A stretch of DNA of 64,000 nt from Mucor racemosus. Lineage: Eukaryota > Mucoromycota > Mucoromycetes > Mucorales > Mucoraceae. Within the stretch, counting starts at the first letter, position 1, and each line of letters opens with the position of its first letter. The DNA lies in NCBI GenBank assembly GCA_027405735.1, contig JAPEHQ010000005.1, positions 2,294,001 through 2,358,000 on the forward strand. Direction: 5' to 3'. Of the stretch, positions 48,547 through 61,156 are shown one piece after another. Below the pieces are notes generated by a model that made no database searches, was not told where the DNA came from, and worked only from the letters and a program-made list of their open reading frames with translations. The position numbers and the translations under genes were made by a program.

Positions 48547-49912
48547 AAACACTTATTTTAGGTGGGATTATTATCCTAAATTGTATTGGGAAGATCTTGA
48601 AAATCGTGCAACATATCTTTATAGCGTATGTACATTTATTAGCATCTAAGATCTCCCGCACTTGTAATTTTCTCTCTATAAACTCTAATTGTTTTACTTC
48701 ATCATATGATAGTATATGTAATTTGTTAGCTCACGTTTACTTTTTAGCATGTATGATGTTATCTTTTTATTGTACAACTGATTGAAATCGCATGTTTCAG
48801 GTACAAAAATCAATAACCAAAAGCAAAAAAGTCAGCACGCGCGGCGCTTGAAATGTTTAAATCTTTTCTCGAATGAATGGTGAATTTTTTGCGATTTTTG
48901 AAAAAACTTGGCCATTTTTTGCGATATACTCCTATCTTTACTAATCAATTACGCTTAGATAATTAATTGAACTTTGTAGTACTTTTTGATAGGAATCGAA
49001 TGGTGCAAGCTTTAGAAAAATGTTGCACGTAAAATTTGGCAGAATGTTTGAAATTCAAAAAATCAGTAATTCGAAGAAAAATCAAAATTATTTATAGATA
49101 ATCTGGAGTTGAAACATTTTCAGATGAAAGAATGAGCCTTTCTGGTCATTTGGTGTCTATACATATCTTAGTAAAATGCTTCATTTTCGGGGTGAAAATT
49201 TGAATTTTCTCTTGATCGATGATTTTTGCCTATGATACCTCATGAAAAGTTCGAGGTAAAATTAATGATCTGAAAAATTGAGTTATTGTTATAGGAAGTA
49301 TCTATTAAATGAAAGGAGTCGTTTGGTATGCCTCTGAGCATCTAGGGATGCTTGTATCTAGAGATATGCGCTCTTTAAAGTTGATGATTAATGCGGTTTT
49401 TAGTGAAACCATGACAGGAAAATGCATAGTTTTACGTAAAATTGATATACTGTTGCAAAACAAAAAATTAGATACGTATTCTTAGGTATTTTGAATCATA
49501 CTTACACCATTAAAAAATGTTGGCAGGCTGATTAGATGGTATAAAAATCCTTTGAAAAATGATTTCTTTCGTAGTCAGATTACAGAAGATACACTGTTCC
49601 AGAGTTTTTGCAATGTACCCATTGCGCACATTTTATAGCTTGCTTTTGTAATTCAATGCTTGGTATATAAAGTACAAAAGGACACTTTTTGTTGTCAAGT
49701 CTAGTATTTGATTTACAATGATATCGAGCATAAATGAGCTTGTGAATATCCAATTGTAGTTGCTATATGGAAAGAATTGATTGGCTAACGTGTCAATTGT
49801 GACCATGTAGATGGGGTTAATGCTTTGGTATCTAATTAAAATCCAAGAAAGAAAAGCTTCCTTTATTCTCTCTTCGTAGCCAGTAGCCGTTAGAAGTGAT
49901 AGTGGTAAAAAT
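48547..49912. other. Gene-free AT-rich region
   Basis: This lies between the velvet gene and the HERP-like gene. No coding frame is supported. It shares short phrases with the dispersed repeat (tctagagatatg, acgtaaaatt), but I could not align it as a copy. Confidence 0.4.
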
Positions 49913-50630
49913 ATGGAAGATATAGACAAAGAAATTACAGTGAATGTGCGTTCCCCTTCTCTCAATGAGACACTTGAAATAAAAACTGTTTTGAATGCAA
50001 CCGTATTGACATTAAAGAAATCTATTGAACCCGTACATCCTCATCGTCCAAAAACTATCAACCAGCGCATTATTTACAGTGGAAAGTTATTAAAAGATTC
50101 TGATATATTGGCAGAGGTGTTGAAAAAGATTGACGAGGAAGTTATTCCCACTTTTCATCTTGTTGTTAAACCTTCTCTCGACTCTGCCATGTCTCGTGCA
50201 CAAACTCCTGTATCAGCTACTACAAACTCTTATCCTCAACAACAACAGCAACAACAACAACAACCTTCTTCATCTTCAACTTCACCTTTTTCAAACCCCA
50301 TAACTTCTGAAGGAATGCCTCAAAATACAGGTTTTGCCATACCACAGTATCAACAACAACAGCAACAACCACAACCAATGTATCCTTCCTCTTTGCCGGG
50401 AGGATATCAAGTTGTATCTATCAAGTATGGAAATGTTTAACGTCTATTATATAAATTACTAACTTTTTTTTTCGTATAGTGGCCAGTATTATCTTGCACC
50501 AACCCTTGTTCTTTCTCAGAATTTATCACCTCAACAAACATTCAATACCCATAATCTACCCACAGCCCAGCCTCCTCTTTATCAACATCAAGCAAATGCT
50601 ACATCATTTTCTTCTCCTCAACCACACCAA

Positions 50631-50665
<35 letters not shown>

Positions 50666-51323
50666 ACAGCAACAACAGCAACAAGAGCCTATTGTGCAAC
50701 CTTACATCAATCAACTTCCTCAACAACAACAGCAAAATAATCCACTTTTTGGTGGAAATGTACCTATTCTTGTCCGACCTGCCAATGCTCAACGAGCAGC
50801 ATCCATTTGGCTTGCTTTAAAACTCATTGTTGTATTATTCATGGTTTGTCAAGGTGCAAGTATTGAACGTATCTTTATTTTTCATGCAATTGCATTTGTA
50901 TTCTTTTTGTATCAAACTGGTAGATTGAGATTTGTTTTACGTCGTGTTCGAGTTGAAGATTTAAACAGATTTAGACCTGGCGGAGGAGGAGGAGTAGGAG
51001 GAGGATTGCAAAGACCTGCTGGACCCGCACCTAATGCTCCCAATGTCGATGCTAATGCAGAAGGTGCTTCTACTTCAGTTAACAATGCCAACAATTTACA
51101 TCAAAGAAGACAGGATAATGGTGAATCATCTAGTACATCAAATGAAGATGCTGCTTCCGGTTCTGCTGCTGTCAATGAACCTGCTAGACCCCTTACGGCT
51201 TTGGACGTCTGGAAAAGAGGGGCTTATACTTTCTTTGCTTCTTTATGGCCTACTTATGGCATTGATCCTCAAATTGCTCAAGCATTTCAAAATGATAATA
51301 ATAATCAAGAGCAACAAGATTAA
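49913..51323 (+). CDS. HERP/Usa1-like ubiquitin-domain membrane protein (ERAD)
   Basis: Two exons, 49913-50424 and 50480-51323 (intron 55 bases), give 451 residues. Residues 7-90 are a ubiquitin-like domain (NQRIIYSGKLLKDSDILAEV is the characteristic part). A Gln/Pro/Ser-rich linker contains three polyQ tracts, the longest near 50630-50690. A hydrophobic hairpin follows (ASIWLALKLIVVLFMVCQGA, then IERIFIFHAIAFVFFLYQTG), then basic RLRFVLRRVRVEDLNRF, a Gly-rich tract and a C-terminal RGAYTFFASLWPTYG segment. This order matches HERPUD proteins, ER membrane adaptors of the Hrd1 ubiquitin-ligase complex. The assignment is by architecture. Confidence 0.82.
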
Positions 51324-51827
51324 TCATTATTTAGACTGTAAAATAAAAAAAAATAAAAAAAATGAAAATGAATAAAAAAAACTTGCACATACACCCTATT
51401 TGTAAAGAGTTTTTGTAAACGATACAAATAAGCCAAACAATAACTGATGCATTGAAAACATTCCTTAGAATCTCAAGTTTATGGCAGTATATTTTGTTTT
51501 TTATTTATTGAAATATATCGACGCTGAAAACACAATCCATGTGGTTTGCATGAAAAAAAAAAAAAAAAAAAACGTCAAAAGATATCTATGAATCAGAGCA
51601 ATCATACTATATATCAACATCAAGATACTTATTCCAGTTTGCATCAATTGATTTGGATATGCTACAAATTCGTTTTAATCGTGCATTCCATATTTTATAA
51701 GTGGTTATTGTAGTTCCCAATCAATTCGATGTCATCAAAAGAATATTTTTGAAAAAGAGAGTCAAATAAGAATGGCAAAATTAGTTTTCCATTTGCTCTT
51801 CTCCCTTCCCTCACTCACAAATATTAC
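51324..51827. other. Intergenic region with poly(A) run
   Basis: An A run lies at about 51550-51571. No gene was recognised. Confidence 0.5.
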
Positions 51828-52274
51828 ATGGAAATACAAATGAAAACAGACAACTTTATATACGAAGAACCACCACAGCAGCCAAAAAGAAAATTAATAC
51901 CAGATTCTATCAAAAAGAAGCGTAAATTAAAAGAATTAGAACGCCTTAATAGTGACCAACTCTCATCATCAGAGGATGACTTTTCTGATGTTGATTCGAA
52001 TTTATTACCCAGTGATACTAGTACAGCAAAACTCAAAAAGATGCACCACAAAAAAAATAAAGCAACGGCAGCGGCAGCAGCAGCAGCGAAAAAAGAAATG
52101 AGCATGTCAGATCGATATAAATTAGCAAAAGCACAACTTCAATATATTTCAAGAGAGAATGAAATGTTATGCGATGAATGGGCATCAACAGAAAAGGTTT
52201 TAAAGAAATTAAAGACAGAAAGAAAAGTATTATTAGATGCTCTTGTTAAAAAGAGATATAGGGATGATGAATAA
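51828..52274 (+). CDS. Small basic protein, INO80-subunit-F-like
   Basis: Single exon, 148 residues. The N-terminal half is charged and disordered (KRKLIPDSIKKKRKLKELER), with a Ser/Asp patch and an alanine run. The C-terminal 55 residues form a coiled coil (DRYKLAKAQLQYISRENEML, EKVLKKLKTERKVLLDAL) resembling the TFPT/INO80F segment of the INO80 chromatin remodeller. The assignment is tentative; a second ATG at 51840 is also possible. Confidence 0.55.
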   Translation: MEIQMKTDNFIYEEPPQQPKRKLIPDSIKKKRKLKELERLNSDQLSSSEDDFSDVDSNLLPSDTSTAKLKKMHHKKNKATAAAAAAAKKEMSMSDRYKLAKAQLQYISRENEMLCDEWASTEKVLKKLKTERKVLLDALVKKRYRDDE

Positions 52275-52378
52275 TAAAGAAAAAAGATATTTTTAATATG
52301 ATGTTTGTATATATGTCTTTGTGTGTGCGTGTGCGTGTGTGTGTATGTGAGTGATTCTATGTATTAGCATGTAATAGA
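52275..52378. repeat. Short convergent spacer with GT microsatellite
   Basis: A degenerate (TG)n run lies at about 52318-52352, between the tail-to-tail INO80F-like and deoxyhypusine synthase genes. Confidence 0.6.
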
Positions 52379-53543
52379 TTATGCGGATTCTTTTTCATGA
52401 AATTCTTTTGCAAATGTTTCAGCAACAATCAATGGGAAAACAAGTGTAGCGTCAGCATAAACCTTGCAAGATTTACTATCAGCACGGATTTTACCCCAAG
52501 ATACAGCCTCATCAGGACGAGCACCTGCATCACTACCATCAAATTCTTGTCCAGTGTTGATGTATACAGCATAATCAGCACCATTTCTCATCAAATTAGC
52601 ATTACAGATGTGATGTTTAATGACACCACCACCCAAAATAATCATACCAGTCTTTTTGGCAAATACAGCTTGGTTGTTCATGGCACGAATATCAGCAGCA
52701 ATGTCGACAATTAACCCAGGATTTTTATAAGAATGGAAATAAATCATATCGCCCAAAGAACCATCAGTAATAGCAGGACAAAATACAGGGATCTTGTTCT
52801 TGGAAGTCCAATAATAGATACTGGATTCATCATTGATTTCATTACCAAGACGTTCAATCATAGTAGAAGGGGTCCAAGTAATGCCTTGTTCCTTTTGTTC
52901 TTCCAACATTTTATCAAAAATAGGAATAACCCAATCCTCAAATTTACAATAATTGTTGTTGGGGACCAACAAGTTACCAATACGATTCAAACCCTTTTTA
53001 CGAAGATCGCTGCCATTTAATGCAAATTCACCGAGATAAGTGGGAGCAAGACATTTGATGAAATCTTCCTCTACACCACCAGCTGAAGCGACAATGACAT
53101 CGACCATTTTGTGTTGAACCAAAAATTTAATAATCTCACGCAATCCTGAAGAAACTAAATTGGATGTATAACCTAAAAAGATTTTACATTTGGTATTTTT
53201 GCGAACTTCAGGGTCAAGGTATTCTGCTGCTTCGTCGGGAATAACAGCTTCATCTGAAAGACGCCATTTTCTCTAGAATTGGTATTCTTGGATTACTATT
53301 TGATATACAATATGAGTGATTGTAACTTACCATCTCCTTGATGATTTCCATGGCTTCACCGAGACTACTGCCTTGATAACCAATTTGTTTATAAGCACCT
53401 AATAATTCGGAAAGTGATAATTTCTTGTTGAAATCAGGGCCTTGAATGAGGACAGAACCTTCGGGCATTTCAACGGATTCAACGAAAACTGCATCTAATG
53501 CACCAGTAGGCTGTGATGCTGTGTTATTTCCGTTGCTTGACAT
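52379..53543 (-). CDS. DYS1: Deoxyhypusine synthase
   Basis: Two exons, 53543-53331 and 53272-52379 (intron 58 bases), give 368 residues, close to yeast and human enzymes. It transfers the aminobutyl part of spermidine to a lysine of eIF5A with NAD. Family blocks: [68 protein letters not shown], and [20 protein letters not shown]. The active-site lysine is in AVSWGKI (residue 332, equivalent to human Lys329). The start MSSNGNN is the first in-frame ATG next to the conserved region. Confidence 0.97.
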
Positions 53544-55458
53544 TATATAGAAAGCTGGAGAGAAGAGAAATGTCAATTTTCTCAATTAAAACTTTTTCCA
53601 ATTTTGATATGAATTGAGCGTATAAAGTCACATCATGTATGGGTAAAGAGAAACCGGAGACGAATTCTGATACACTGTTAAAAGAATTAAGGTTGCAATA
53701 GATCTTGTTCATAATTAAAGATATTGGAGTTTCATTGTATATTTAGATTTAGATAGATATATTATTGATTTAATGCAAATTTATAGTCCAAATCATCTAG
53801 CTCAATTACATTCAGGAACATTTGAATTGCTTAAATCCGTATTTCCAACGCAGTTTAACTCTGTTCCTGAGTGATATGACTCCTGATATACAAAAATAAT
53901 CTTGTTAGTAGACGTAGCAAGTGCATATTCTTGATTGCGATGAAGATCAATGCGTTATTTTACGTATTTTCTTCTAGTTTTGAGCAACATTTGCTGTACA
54001 TTGTTCCCTGAATCTTATCCCAGTAATCGCTAATATTGTGTTTGCCATGTACACAACTCGCATATACAATATATACTAATACAAGCATATATAATTCAAT
54101 ACCCAATGCATGAAATATGTATTTTAATCTTGTGGATGCAATTTATTCTATATTTGACTTGTTTTTTCAAGACGACAAGAATTTTTCAAAGAATTTTTCA
54201 GAGCCATAAAAATTACATAGATATGAAAAAACAAATTCCATGTGTATCCAAGAGCCATTAGAGTATACTAGTGTTTTTTATTCCATGAAAAACGGACGTA
54301 TTGGGGTCGAAATACGTACATTTAATGAAAAAAAATAGTGGCAGCGCAGGATTGCCAAATTTGTTATTTTTTGGTTTCTTTTGGCGCTTTTACTATCAAT
54401 CTAATGAAATCTAGTTCTCTCGATATAATAAACATGCAACAGCAATTCGGAAATAATATACACTAGAGGGGATATCATTTATAGCAATCTAGTTACATTG
54501 CATGTCTTGGGCTGTCATTTTTATTAATAGATTCATATTTTGTAGTGAATTTCAATGGATTTATAGATGCTGATAGCCCTCTTCAGCATCCGAAAGCTGA
54601 AACATTTCAAGCATATCCCGTTTGATATATCTTCAATTTCAGATACTTGCAAAGATCAGGAAACCTCAACTAGTAAGTTATATCTTACAACGCTACATTT
54701 ATGAGATTTGATGACACGTAAACTGCATATTTCAAACGTTTTCTTTGACAATACATGACATATGTATATCAAAAAAGTCTCATGCTTTCTGATCTTTAAA
54801 GCTTCAGCGGAAGATGTAAATGCCATTGAAGCATGCCATCTTCATTTGGGCCACCACTAGAAATGTTATATCAAAATTTTGTAGCTTATATCAACAAACA
54901 CTATCTTCAAAAATTATAGATAAAATTGCTATGGGATTTATGAATTACGCTGCTTCTTTTGCAAATTTCCTACGCATATGGCAGATTGCATTGAGATCAA
55001 AAATCACGAAGAAAGATGAGTGATTTTTATTTGCGACAATCCTGGTTTCGAAGCGGGGTCAGAGTAGACATTTCAAACGACATCTACATAGTATAAAACG
55101 ATATCTACATGGATTTTTGCCGAGATATTGTGAATATATATCGCTATACATGTTCTTTGGATGAAGAGCTCAAGATATATCGAAACATTAAGGGAGATCA
55201 TTGCATCTAATGATCTTGAACATCGTTTCGTGACGTTTCCACGGACATACAATTGTTGACGTCAACGAACCACAGATGTAAAAGGCTTTTTTTCGCTGTA
55301 TTATTGTTGTTTTCTTCTTCTTCATACCAATAAAAAAACTTTTCCCCCTTTTTTAACGTACAAAGAGTTAGTATTGTCACTTTAAAATGATAGATATCTC
55401 ATGCAGGGACATTTGTGTTAATATTTTGAACCTTTTATAGATAAATACACAATAAAAA
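53544..55458. other. Gene-free divergent intergenic region
   Basis: 1.9 kb between deoxyhypusine synthase and V-ATPase c. A 67-codon open frame (54820-55023) has no recognisable features. No RNA gene or copy of the dispersed repeat was recognised. Confidence 0.45.
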
Positions 55459-56367
55459 ATGAGTGAATATTGGTAGGTTCCTTTTTGAGATTGCTGAAAA
55501 TATAATTTTTGTTAACATTTATACAATTTTCTAGTCCTGTTTATGCACCTTTCTTCGGTACTATGGGTTGTGCCGCCGCTATCGTCTTCAGTTGTAAGTA
55601 TACCATTTTAAAGGCACATTTAGAATGAAAAAAAAGTCGCGCTTTCGTTACGCTTTGTTTTCCTTGGTGCCTTTCTCGTTTTAGATGTGTTTTTCTTAAT
55701 TTGTTACACGATTTTTCTAATCGTTCTTTTTGAATGTAAAAGGTCTCGGTGCTGCTTACGGTACTGCCAAATCTGGTGTTGGACTTTCCGCTATGGGTGT
55801 CTTGCGTCCTGATTTAGTTTTGAAGTGTATTGTTCCTGTCGTCATGGCTGGTATTTTGGGTATTTATGGTGTCGTCGTATCTGTACTTTTGTCTGGTGGT
55901 CGTAAGTATCATAATCCTTAGATGTTTCAAGATTTGATTTAGCGCGTTTTCGCAAGTAATTTTTTTTTACTAAATGCTTTTTGATATCATCTAGTTGCCA
56001 TGAAGCAAACCCTTTTCAGTGGTTTCATCCAAATGGCCGCTGGTCTTTCTGTCGGTCTCTCATGTCTTGCCGGTAAGTTTGTGATATTGCACACGATATG
56101 AATTGTATTCTAATCTTATGATATCCAATAGCTGGTATTGCCATTGGTATTACTGGTGATGCTGGTGTTCGTGCTACTGCTCAACAACCTAGAATGTTCG
56201 TTGGCATGGTTAGTATCTGAAGAAATTATAAACCAACAAGCTTCATACTGATGTAACTTTCTTAGATTTTGATTTTGATTTTCGCTGAAGTCTTGGGTCT
56301 TTACGGTCTCATTGTTGCTTTGATTCTTAACACTAAGGCCTCTGGTCAAGAGAATGTCTGTAACTAA
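55459..56367 (+). CDS. VMA3: V-type ATPase proteolipid subunit c
   Basis: Six exons, 55459-55472, 55535-55593, 55743-55901, 55995-56072, 56132-56208 and 56266-56367, give 162 residues. It has four membrane helices and forms the proton-carrying rotor ring of the vacuolar ATPase Vo sector. The first helix pair holds [20 protein letters not shown], and [20 protein letters not shown] follows. The proton-binding glutamate is Glu137 in [11 protein letters not shown], the same number as in yeast Vma3. The gene is unusually intron-dense for its size: five introns in under 1 kb, with a 14-base first coding exon. Confidence 0.97.
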
Positions 56368-57457
56368 GTTTCAGAAATCGAAAATGAAAAAAAGTAAAAT
56401 AACGAAAAGCAAGAGAATCGAAGAAGAAAAAAGAAAAATTTGGAATTCTTTATTCCCATTTTTTTATTATTTTAACTAATATCATATAGTTTATTCCTCA
56501 CTCCCTTCATCTCCATATATCGATTAAAGCTTTTAAAAAACAAACAAAAAAAGATATCAGTAAAATACCGTTAAATTTTGATTTTATAAATCATGTTTCA
56601 TGCATACTTACGTGATGTAAATTAATGATTATCTAATGTGTAGCTTGTCAAATGAGAACATTTGTGTCTATCACTGTTCAATATCTTACGATTTCATTTT
56701 GTTGTAAATATCGCTGATCTAATACGTGAAAATAGTGCCTGAAAAGCAACCCACGTTTGTTTCATGATTACTTTCTATAGTAGACTTGCCCTACTATTGC
56801 AACTCAAAAATCAATTTGCGTTGTCCCTGATTATTACAAATCACGTAAAAGTATAGTTTCATGTAGGCTGCTTCTCTCCTTCAAGAATAGAATTCGCGAA
56901 TCAACAAGTTTATTGTATTTTCTTTGCATAGAAATTTCTTATGCACCTTATATTTGTCGTTCACAGAATATACATGAAGATTATACTACTCGATATGAAT
57001 TCTGATCCCATTGGCATGTCTTACATTTATTAAACGACTCGCTGAAGCAGCGCGGATCAACAACAATAGTATTATTTGTAAACCGACGTTTCGGCAGATT
57101 TGATGTTGTCTTTGATCTTAAAAATCGGAGCGTGAGGAGTTTTCAATCAAAACTTGTCAAATAAAAAATGCTCTAAGGCTTTGGAGAAACTATAAAATAT
57201 TATTTTAAACTTAATCGCATTTTGCATTACATTAAGTGCAGAAATAAATCCCTTAAACTTTGATAGATGGTAAGGAAATTTCATTTTTTTTTAAAAAACA
57301 GAAAAATCGGATCTGAAACTTTGCATTTTGTGATTTGAGCAAAAGCATGGCCAGGATCCGAAATAGAAATGTGGTACGCTTTCATTAAATGAGACTAGAT
57401 TGATATTAAGAGGGTATTCTCAAAAGATTATTTAGTTGTTGCGTAGAAAAAGCTTCC
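56368..57457. other. Gene-free AT-rich region
   Basis: This is the 3' flank of the V-ATPase gene. Nothing further was recognised. Confidence 0.4.
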
Positions 57458-57703
57458 TTGTATCTGTATCCTAGGCTTATATATTTTCGAGGGATATTAC
57501 CTTATTCTATCATCATTCCAGCATCCCAATTCACCTATCTTAATTTACTGGATTCTGGACACTTGAGTCTTTTTTATATCCTTAAGAAACAGTATCCTAA
57601 AGGTGGTTTCACTAGTAAACATGAGGTACCAGTGGATATACGTATACCGTCCTTTATTGACATTCAAATGTCAGCGGCTAGGATTAATTGTATTATTATA
57701 TAA
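57458..57703 (+). pseudogene. Fragment of the 59888/61157 gene family
   Basis: A frame without an ATG encodes about 75 residues (YPRLIYFRGILPYSIIIPAS ... ILKKQYPKGG) that align with residues 15-75 of the protein at 59888 (CPRPVFFRGNSPYSILIDIS ... VLRNQYPKG). The downstream two thirds, including the WFTGNA motif, are missing. It is a truncated relic of the tandem family. Confidence 0.7.
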
Positions 57704-58207
57704 ACATTAGATATATGTATGAAATTTTTAACAGGTGGATGTACATATAAAATTATTCGGATGAAAAAGTATTGTTTTATTATTATGAGTTTACAGAGAA
57801 GCTTTATTTTTACTAGTTGAACGAGCATGTTAATAAATGTAAATAACTGGCTTGAAAAACAAGGTTGCCGATTTTCTGGTTTCTTTTTAACTATCTATTC
57901 ATGCGTAAATGTTGAAATTAATATAGGATATTCAAGTTTTTAAAAAATAGAGGTAAAAAAAAATGCCCTACAAGCTACAACTTTGATCATACATAAAAAC
58001 TATAATCACTTCTCAATTTCAATAGCTGTCATTATCATATATATATGCAGGTTTTGGCTGATTTAACGCTAATTTATTCAAAATGGTCTACCATGGAAAT
58101 TAATCGTTTTAATTATGGATACTGTTACAGCTGCAGCATATCTTTTAAAAGTTTCTGCCTTTTTCGATTAATATTCACTGATTTAGAGCTTTTTTTTCAA
58201 TTGCATT
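57704..58207. other. Gene-free AT-rich region
   Basis: No coding pattern. The right part may be a strongly diverged left portion of repeat copy E. Confidence 0.4.
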
Positions 58208-59400
58208 ATTTTTCAAGTTGTCCAGGTCTTAATTTCTGTATTCACAAGATAGGTCTAATTGATTGCTACTCTGCATTTTTTGTTTTAGCAAAAAATATTG
58301 ATTTTTCGTCGAGATAACCAAAATAATAGCTTTCATCACAGCTTAAAATCTATCATACCGGGATTCCAAAATTTATTTGTTGAAATGAACGAAAAATGGT
58401 TCAAAAAAACAAAATCGTTTAATGACTGATGATCTGCAAAGTAAGTCGACCTAGCATATTAAATAGGTTTTGTACAGTTTTGAATTCTGCATTCATCTAA
58501 ATAAAAGTTATACAAACATTTTACATTAAATTGTGCGCAAAATGCAATCGAAATTTTGGAGGTTTTTTGAAGATACACACCACTTTTTATAAGCATTTTT
58601 AAAATATAATTAATGGTAATGATGTGCAACAAAATTATCTATCGATTGAGCTATTGCGGAATCTTCTAGCTGCATTTTTTATGGAGAAAACAAGATTTTT
58701 GTCCAAATTTTTTTGAAATTCAGAATTTGGGGTGAGGGTATATAAGGGAAAAATGGAAGCTAGAAATGGAAGTACCTTTTTGTTCACATTTTTTAGAATA
58801 TCTCCATGAAAAATCAATATTTTGAAAAACTCTAAATTGGGTCCGAGAGAGCTCAATGAGCTTAATGAAACAAATGTTGTTCAATTTAACCAATATGTTT
58901 GAAACCTACTATAGAAATGCTAAAAAAATGAAGAAAAAATAAAGGTGCTCAAAAATTTTTTATATTCACATATGTTATAGAGAACTTTAAAACAAGTAAG
59001 TTTTATTATTAGAAAGTGCCAGTATAGCTTAATTTTTTCTGGAGATATGAAGCCTCAAAGTTTTCATTCCTTTAGCAGTGAAATACGCGTAAAAAATCTG
59101 AAATCTTAGCATTGAAAAATTAATACCAACTGCAAAAAATAGGATATTTCCGGATACTTATTTTTGGATTAAAGCTGAACATCTCAGGTACATTGGAATA
59201 TAATTTTTTCGTGGTGTTATTTAGTGAAAACAAAAAGTAGGGCAGGGATGAAAAATGAGACCCAGTTTTCAAGGAAAAAGCAGTGAATTTTACGCGTTTT
59301 TGAGTCTTTCGTGAGATATAAAATAAATTTAGGGGTAGGTAGCATAATGCAATTAATTTATATTTATTTAATAATGTTGGAGGTATATTCGAGGAGTTGT
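58208..59400 (+). repeat. Dispersed repeat copy E (S-P)
   Basis: It begins at caggtcttaatttctgtatt and aligns through S and P with copies B-D. The landmark gagagagctcaatgag lies at about 58843-58858. It ends near 59400, before an (AT)n tract at 59436-59458. No Q or R follows. Confidence 0.8.
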
Positions 59401-59887
59401 TTTATATAGACAATACGTTTCAAAAGTTTTTACTGTATATATATATATATATAATATAGGGCGTTTTTTTTTAAAGCATAAGGTTTGTTTTTCATACATG
59501 TATTGATGCAATATGGTGCCCCAGAGCTTAAAGCAGCTCTAATATCAAATTAAGCTATTGTCTATTCAGTGAAGTATAAAACAATTACGGTAGTATACTT
59601 TTATTTATAACTTATAACATGCCATATCATGTAAACAAAAATCTCTTCGTAGTATAATAAATGATGTATATACATTTAAGATAATGATATTTGTCAGTGA
59701 GTAATATCCTACAACAATATGCATCAATATTCACAGTGATGCATAAGTCGAACACATACTATATTCAGATTAGCATTGCTATATATCTATCAAATCCTGA
59801 TTAATATTTATTTTAAGACGGTATATAAACTGAATTCTATACCTTGACTATATATCCATTTACATCTCTTTTCTATATCTAAAAAAC
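59401..59887. promoter_or_regulatory. Upstream region of the 59888 gene
   Basis: A TATA box (TATATAAA) at 59822-59829 lies about 60 bases before the ATG at 59888, supporting transcription of the gene. An (AT)n tract lies near 59436-59458. Confidence 0.6.
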
Positions 59888-60508
59888 ATGGAAAATTTTA
59901 AAATAGTATCTCTGAAGGTTAAGGATGAATGCCCCAGGCCTGTTTTCTTTCGAGGAAATAGTCCTTATTCTATCCTTATTGATATATCCCAATTTGTGGG
60001 CCTCGAGTTGCCAAGTTCTGGTCCAACAAGTATTCTCTCTGTTCTTCGAAATCAGTACCCAAAAGGTATATCTATTGCCGAACGAAATATTTCACAAATA
60101 CACGACGGTCGGAAAACTGTAGTGGAATATATTGAAATATTTTTTGACGGAGAAGAATCTCGCGAAGGTGCTCTATCTACTTCTTTCTGTATACAAGGCC
60201 AAGATATCAAAGTCATTGCCACTATTAATCTGACTGATTGTAACATTTATCGTATTAAGATTAGTAATATTCAACTTTTGGATAATCCGTCTTCATTCAA
60301 ATCAGATGTTCATAATCACCTACAGTTGTCGGGTAATGTCGAGTCTCTTCATCTTCATTATACTAATGATGGCAACTGGTTTACAGGTAATGCTTGTGCT
60401 TTCTGGAAAGGGTCACCTACTGTTAATAATAGAAGATTTACATCATTTCCTTTTGAATATGATTCAAAACTATCTTTTTCTATAAGCAAATTATCGGTAA
60501 ATGAGTAG
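59888..60508 (+). CDS. Unknown protein, ORF1/gag-like family member 1
   Basis: Single exon, 206 residues. It shares its layout with the protein at 61157: an N-terminal block (FFRGNSPYSILIDISQFVGL, SGPTSILSVLRNQYPKG), a middle block (VEYIEIFFDGEESREGALST SFCIQGQDIKVI), then an alpha/beta stretch (NIYRIKISNIQLL ... LHLHYTNDGNWFTGNACAFW). The last part, with beta strands ending in DG-x-WFTG-x-A, resembles the RRM-like segment of ORF1/gag proteins of fungal non-LTR retroelements. That resemblance is from recall and is inference. No reverse transcriptase is nearby, and a proper TATA box is present, so it may be an independent host gene. Confidence 0.7.
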   Translation: MENFKIVSLKVKDECPRPVFFRGNSPYSILIDISQFVGLELPSSGPTSILSVLRNQYPKGISIAERNISQIHDGRKTVVEYIEIFFDGEESREGALSTSFCIQGQDIKVIATINLTDCNIYRIKISNIQLLDNPSSFKSDVHNHLQLSGNVESLHLHYTNDGNWFTGNACAFWKGSPTVNNRRFTSFPFEYDSKLSFSISKLSVNE

Positions 60509-61156
60509 AATTTGACAAATAATCATTCGCTATATATGATGAAAGACATTCAAAGACATGGGAAAAAATATATAATACTAGTATACATAATATTCATCAG
60601 TCAAATAAAATATATGTATGTACACTGATATATCTCTACTATAATTCTGGAAGTTTGGGTCTCGCTCCTTATAATATTCATATACAAAATATCAATTTCA
60701 TTTATATGATGTATCTTACATTTACACATTATTATTGATAAATGAAAGGCTTTTATATACATCCAAATATTTTGTTTAGAGGTTTACACAATTTAACAAT
60801 ACTATTAATAACCGACTGACGACGCATTGTGATTTATTTACTGCTAGCATATACGAGAGTAGCGACCTTACACAAGTTACTTTTAGCATGTTTGATGAAT
60901 TTACCACACTTTTGCTTTGGCTGCAATCGTAATAATGTCGCTTTATAGGAATATTTATAATAAATTTACAATCAAATTAATATTACCTGTCATTATTGAA
61001 AGCTGGATAATTTACTCCAATGGCAGTTTGTATTGAGTTAATCATACAAATCAAACTTGCCTGGCAGTAGATAGCCACGCCTACCTTATCACTAACGTCC
61101 CTGTGTTTCAATTTTTGCTAGAACTTTTCAACTTTCTTTAACAGTGATCCATAATT
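60509..61156. other. Spacer between the two family members
   Basis: AT-rich, with no gene recognised. It holds the 3' flank of one gene and the promoter side of the next; no clear TATA box was seen. Confidence 0.4.

Noticed and set aside
54820..55023. 67-codon plus-strand frame between two divergent genes
   Set aside because: No family, no conserved motif, isolated.
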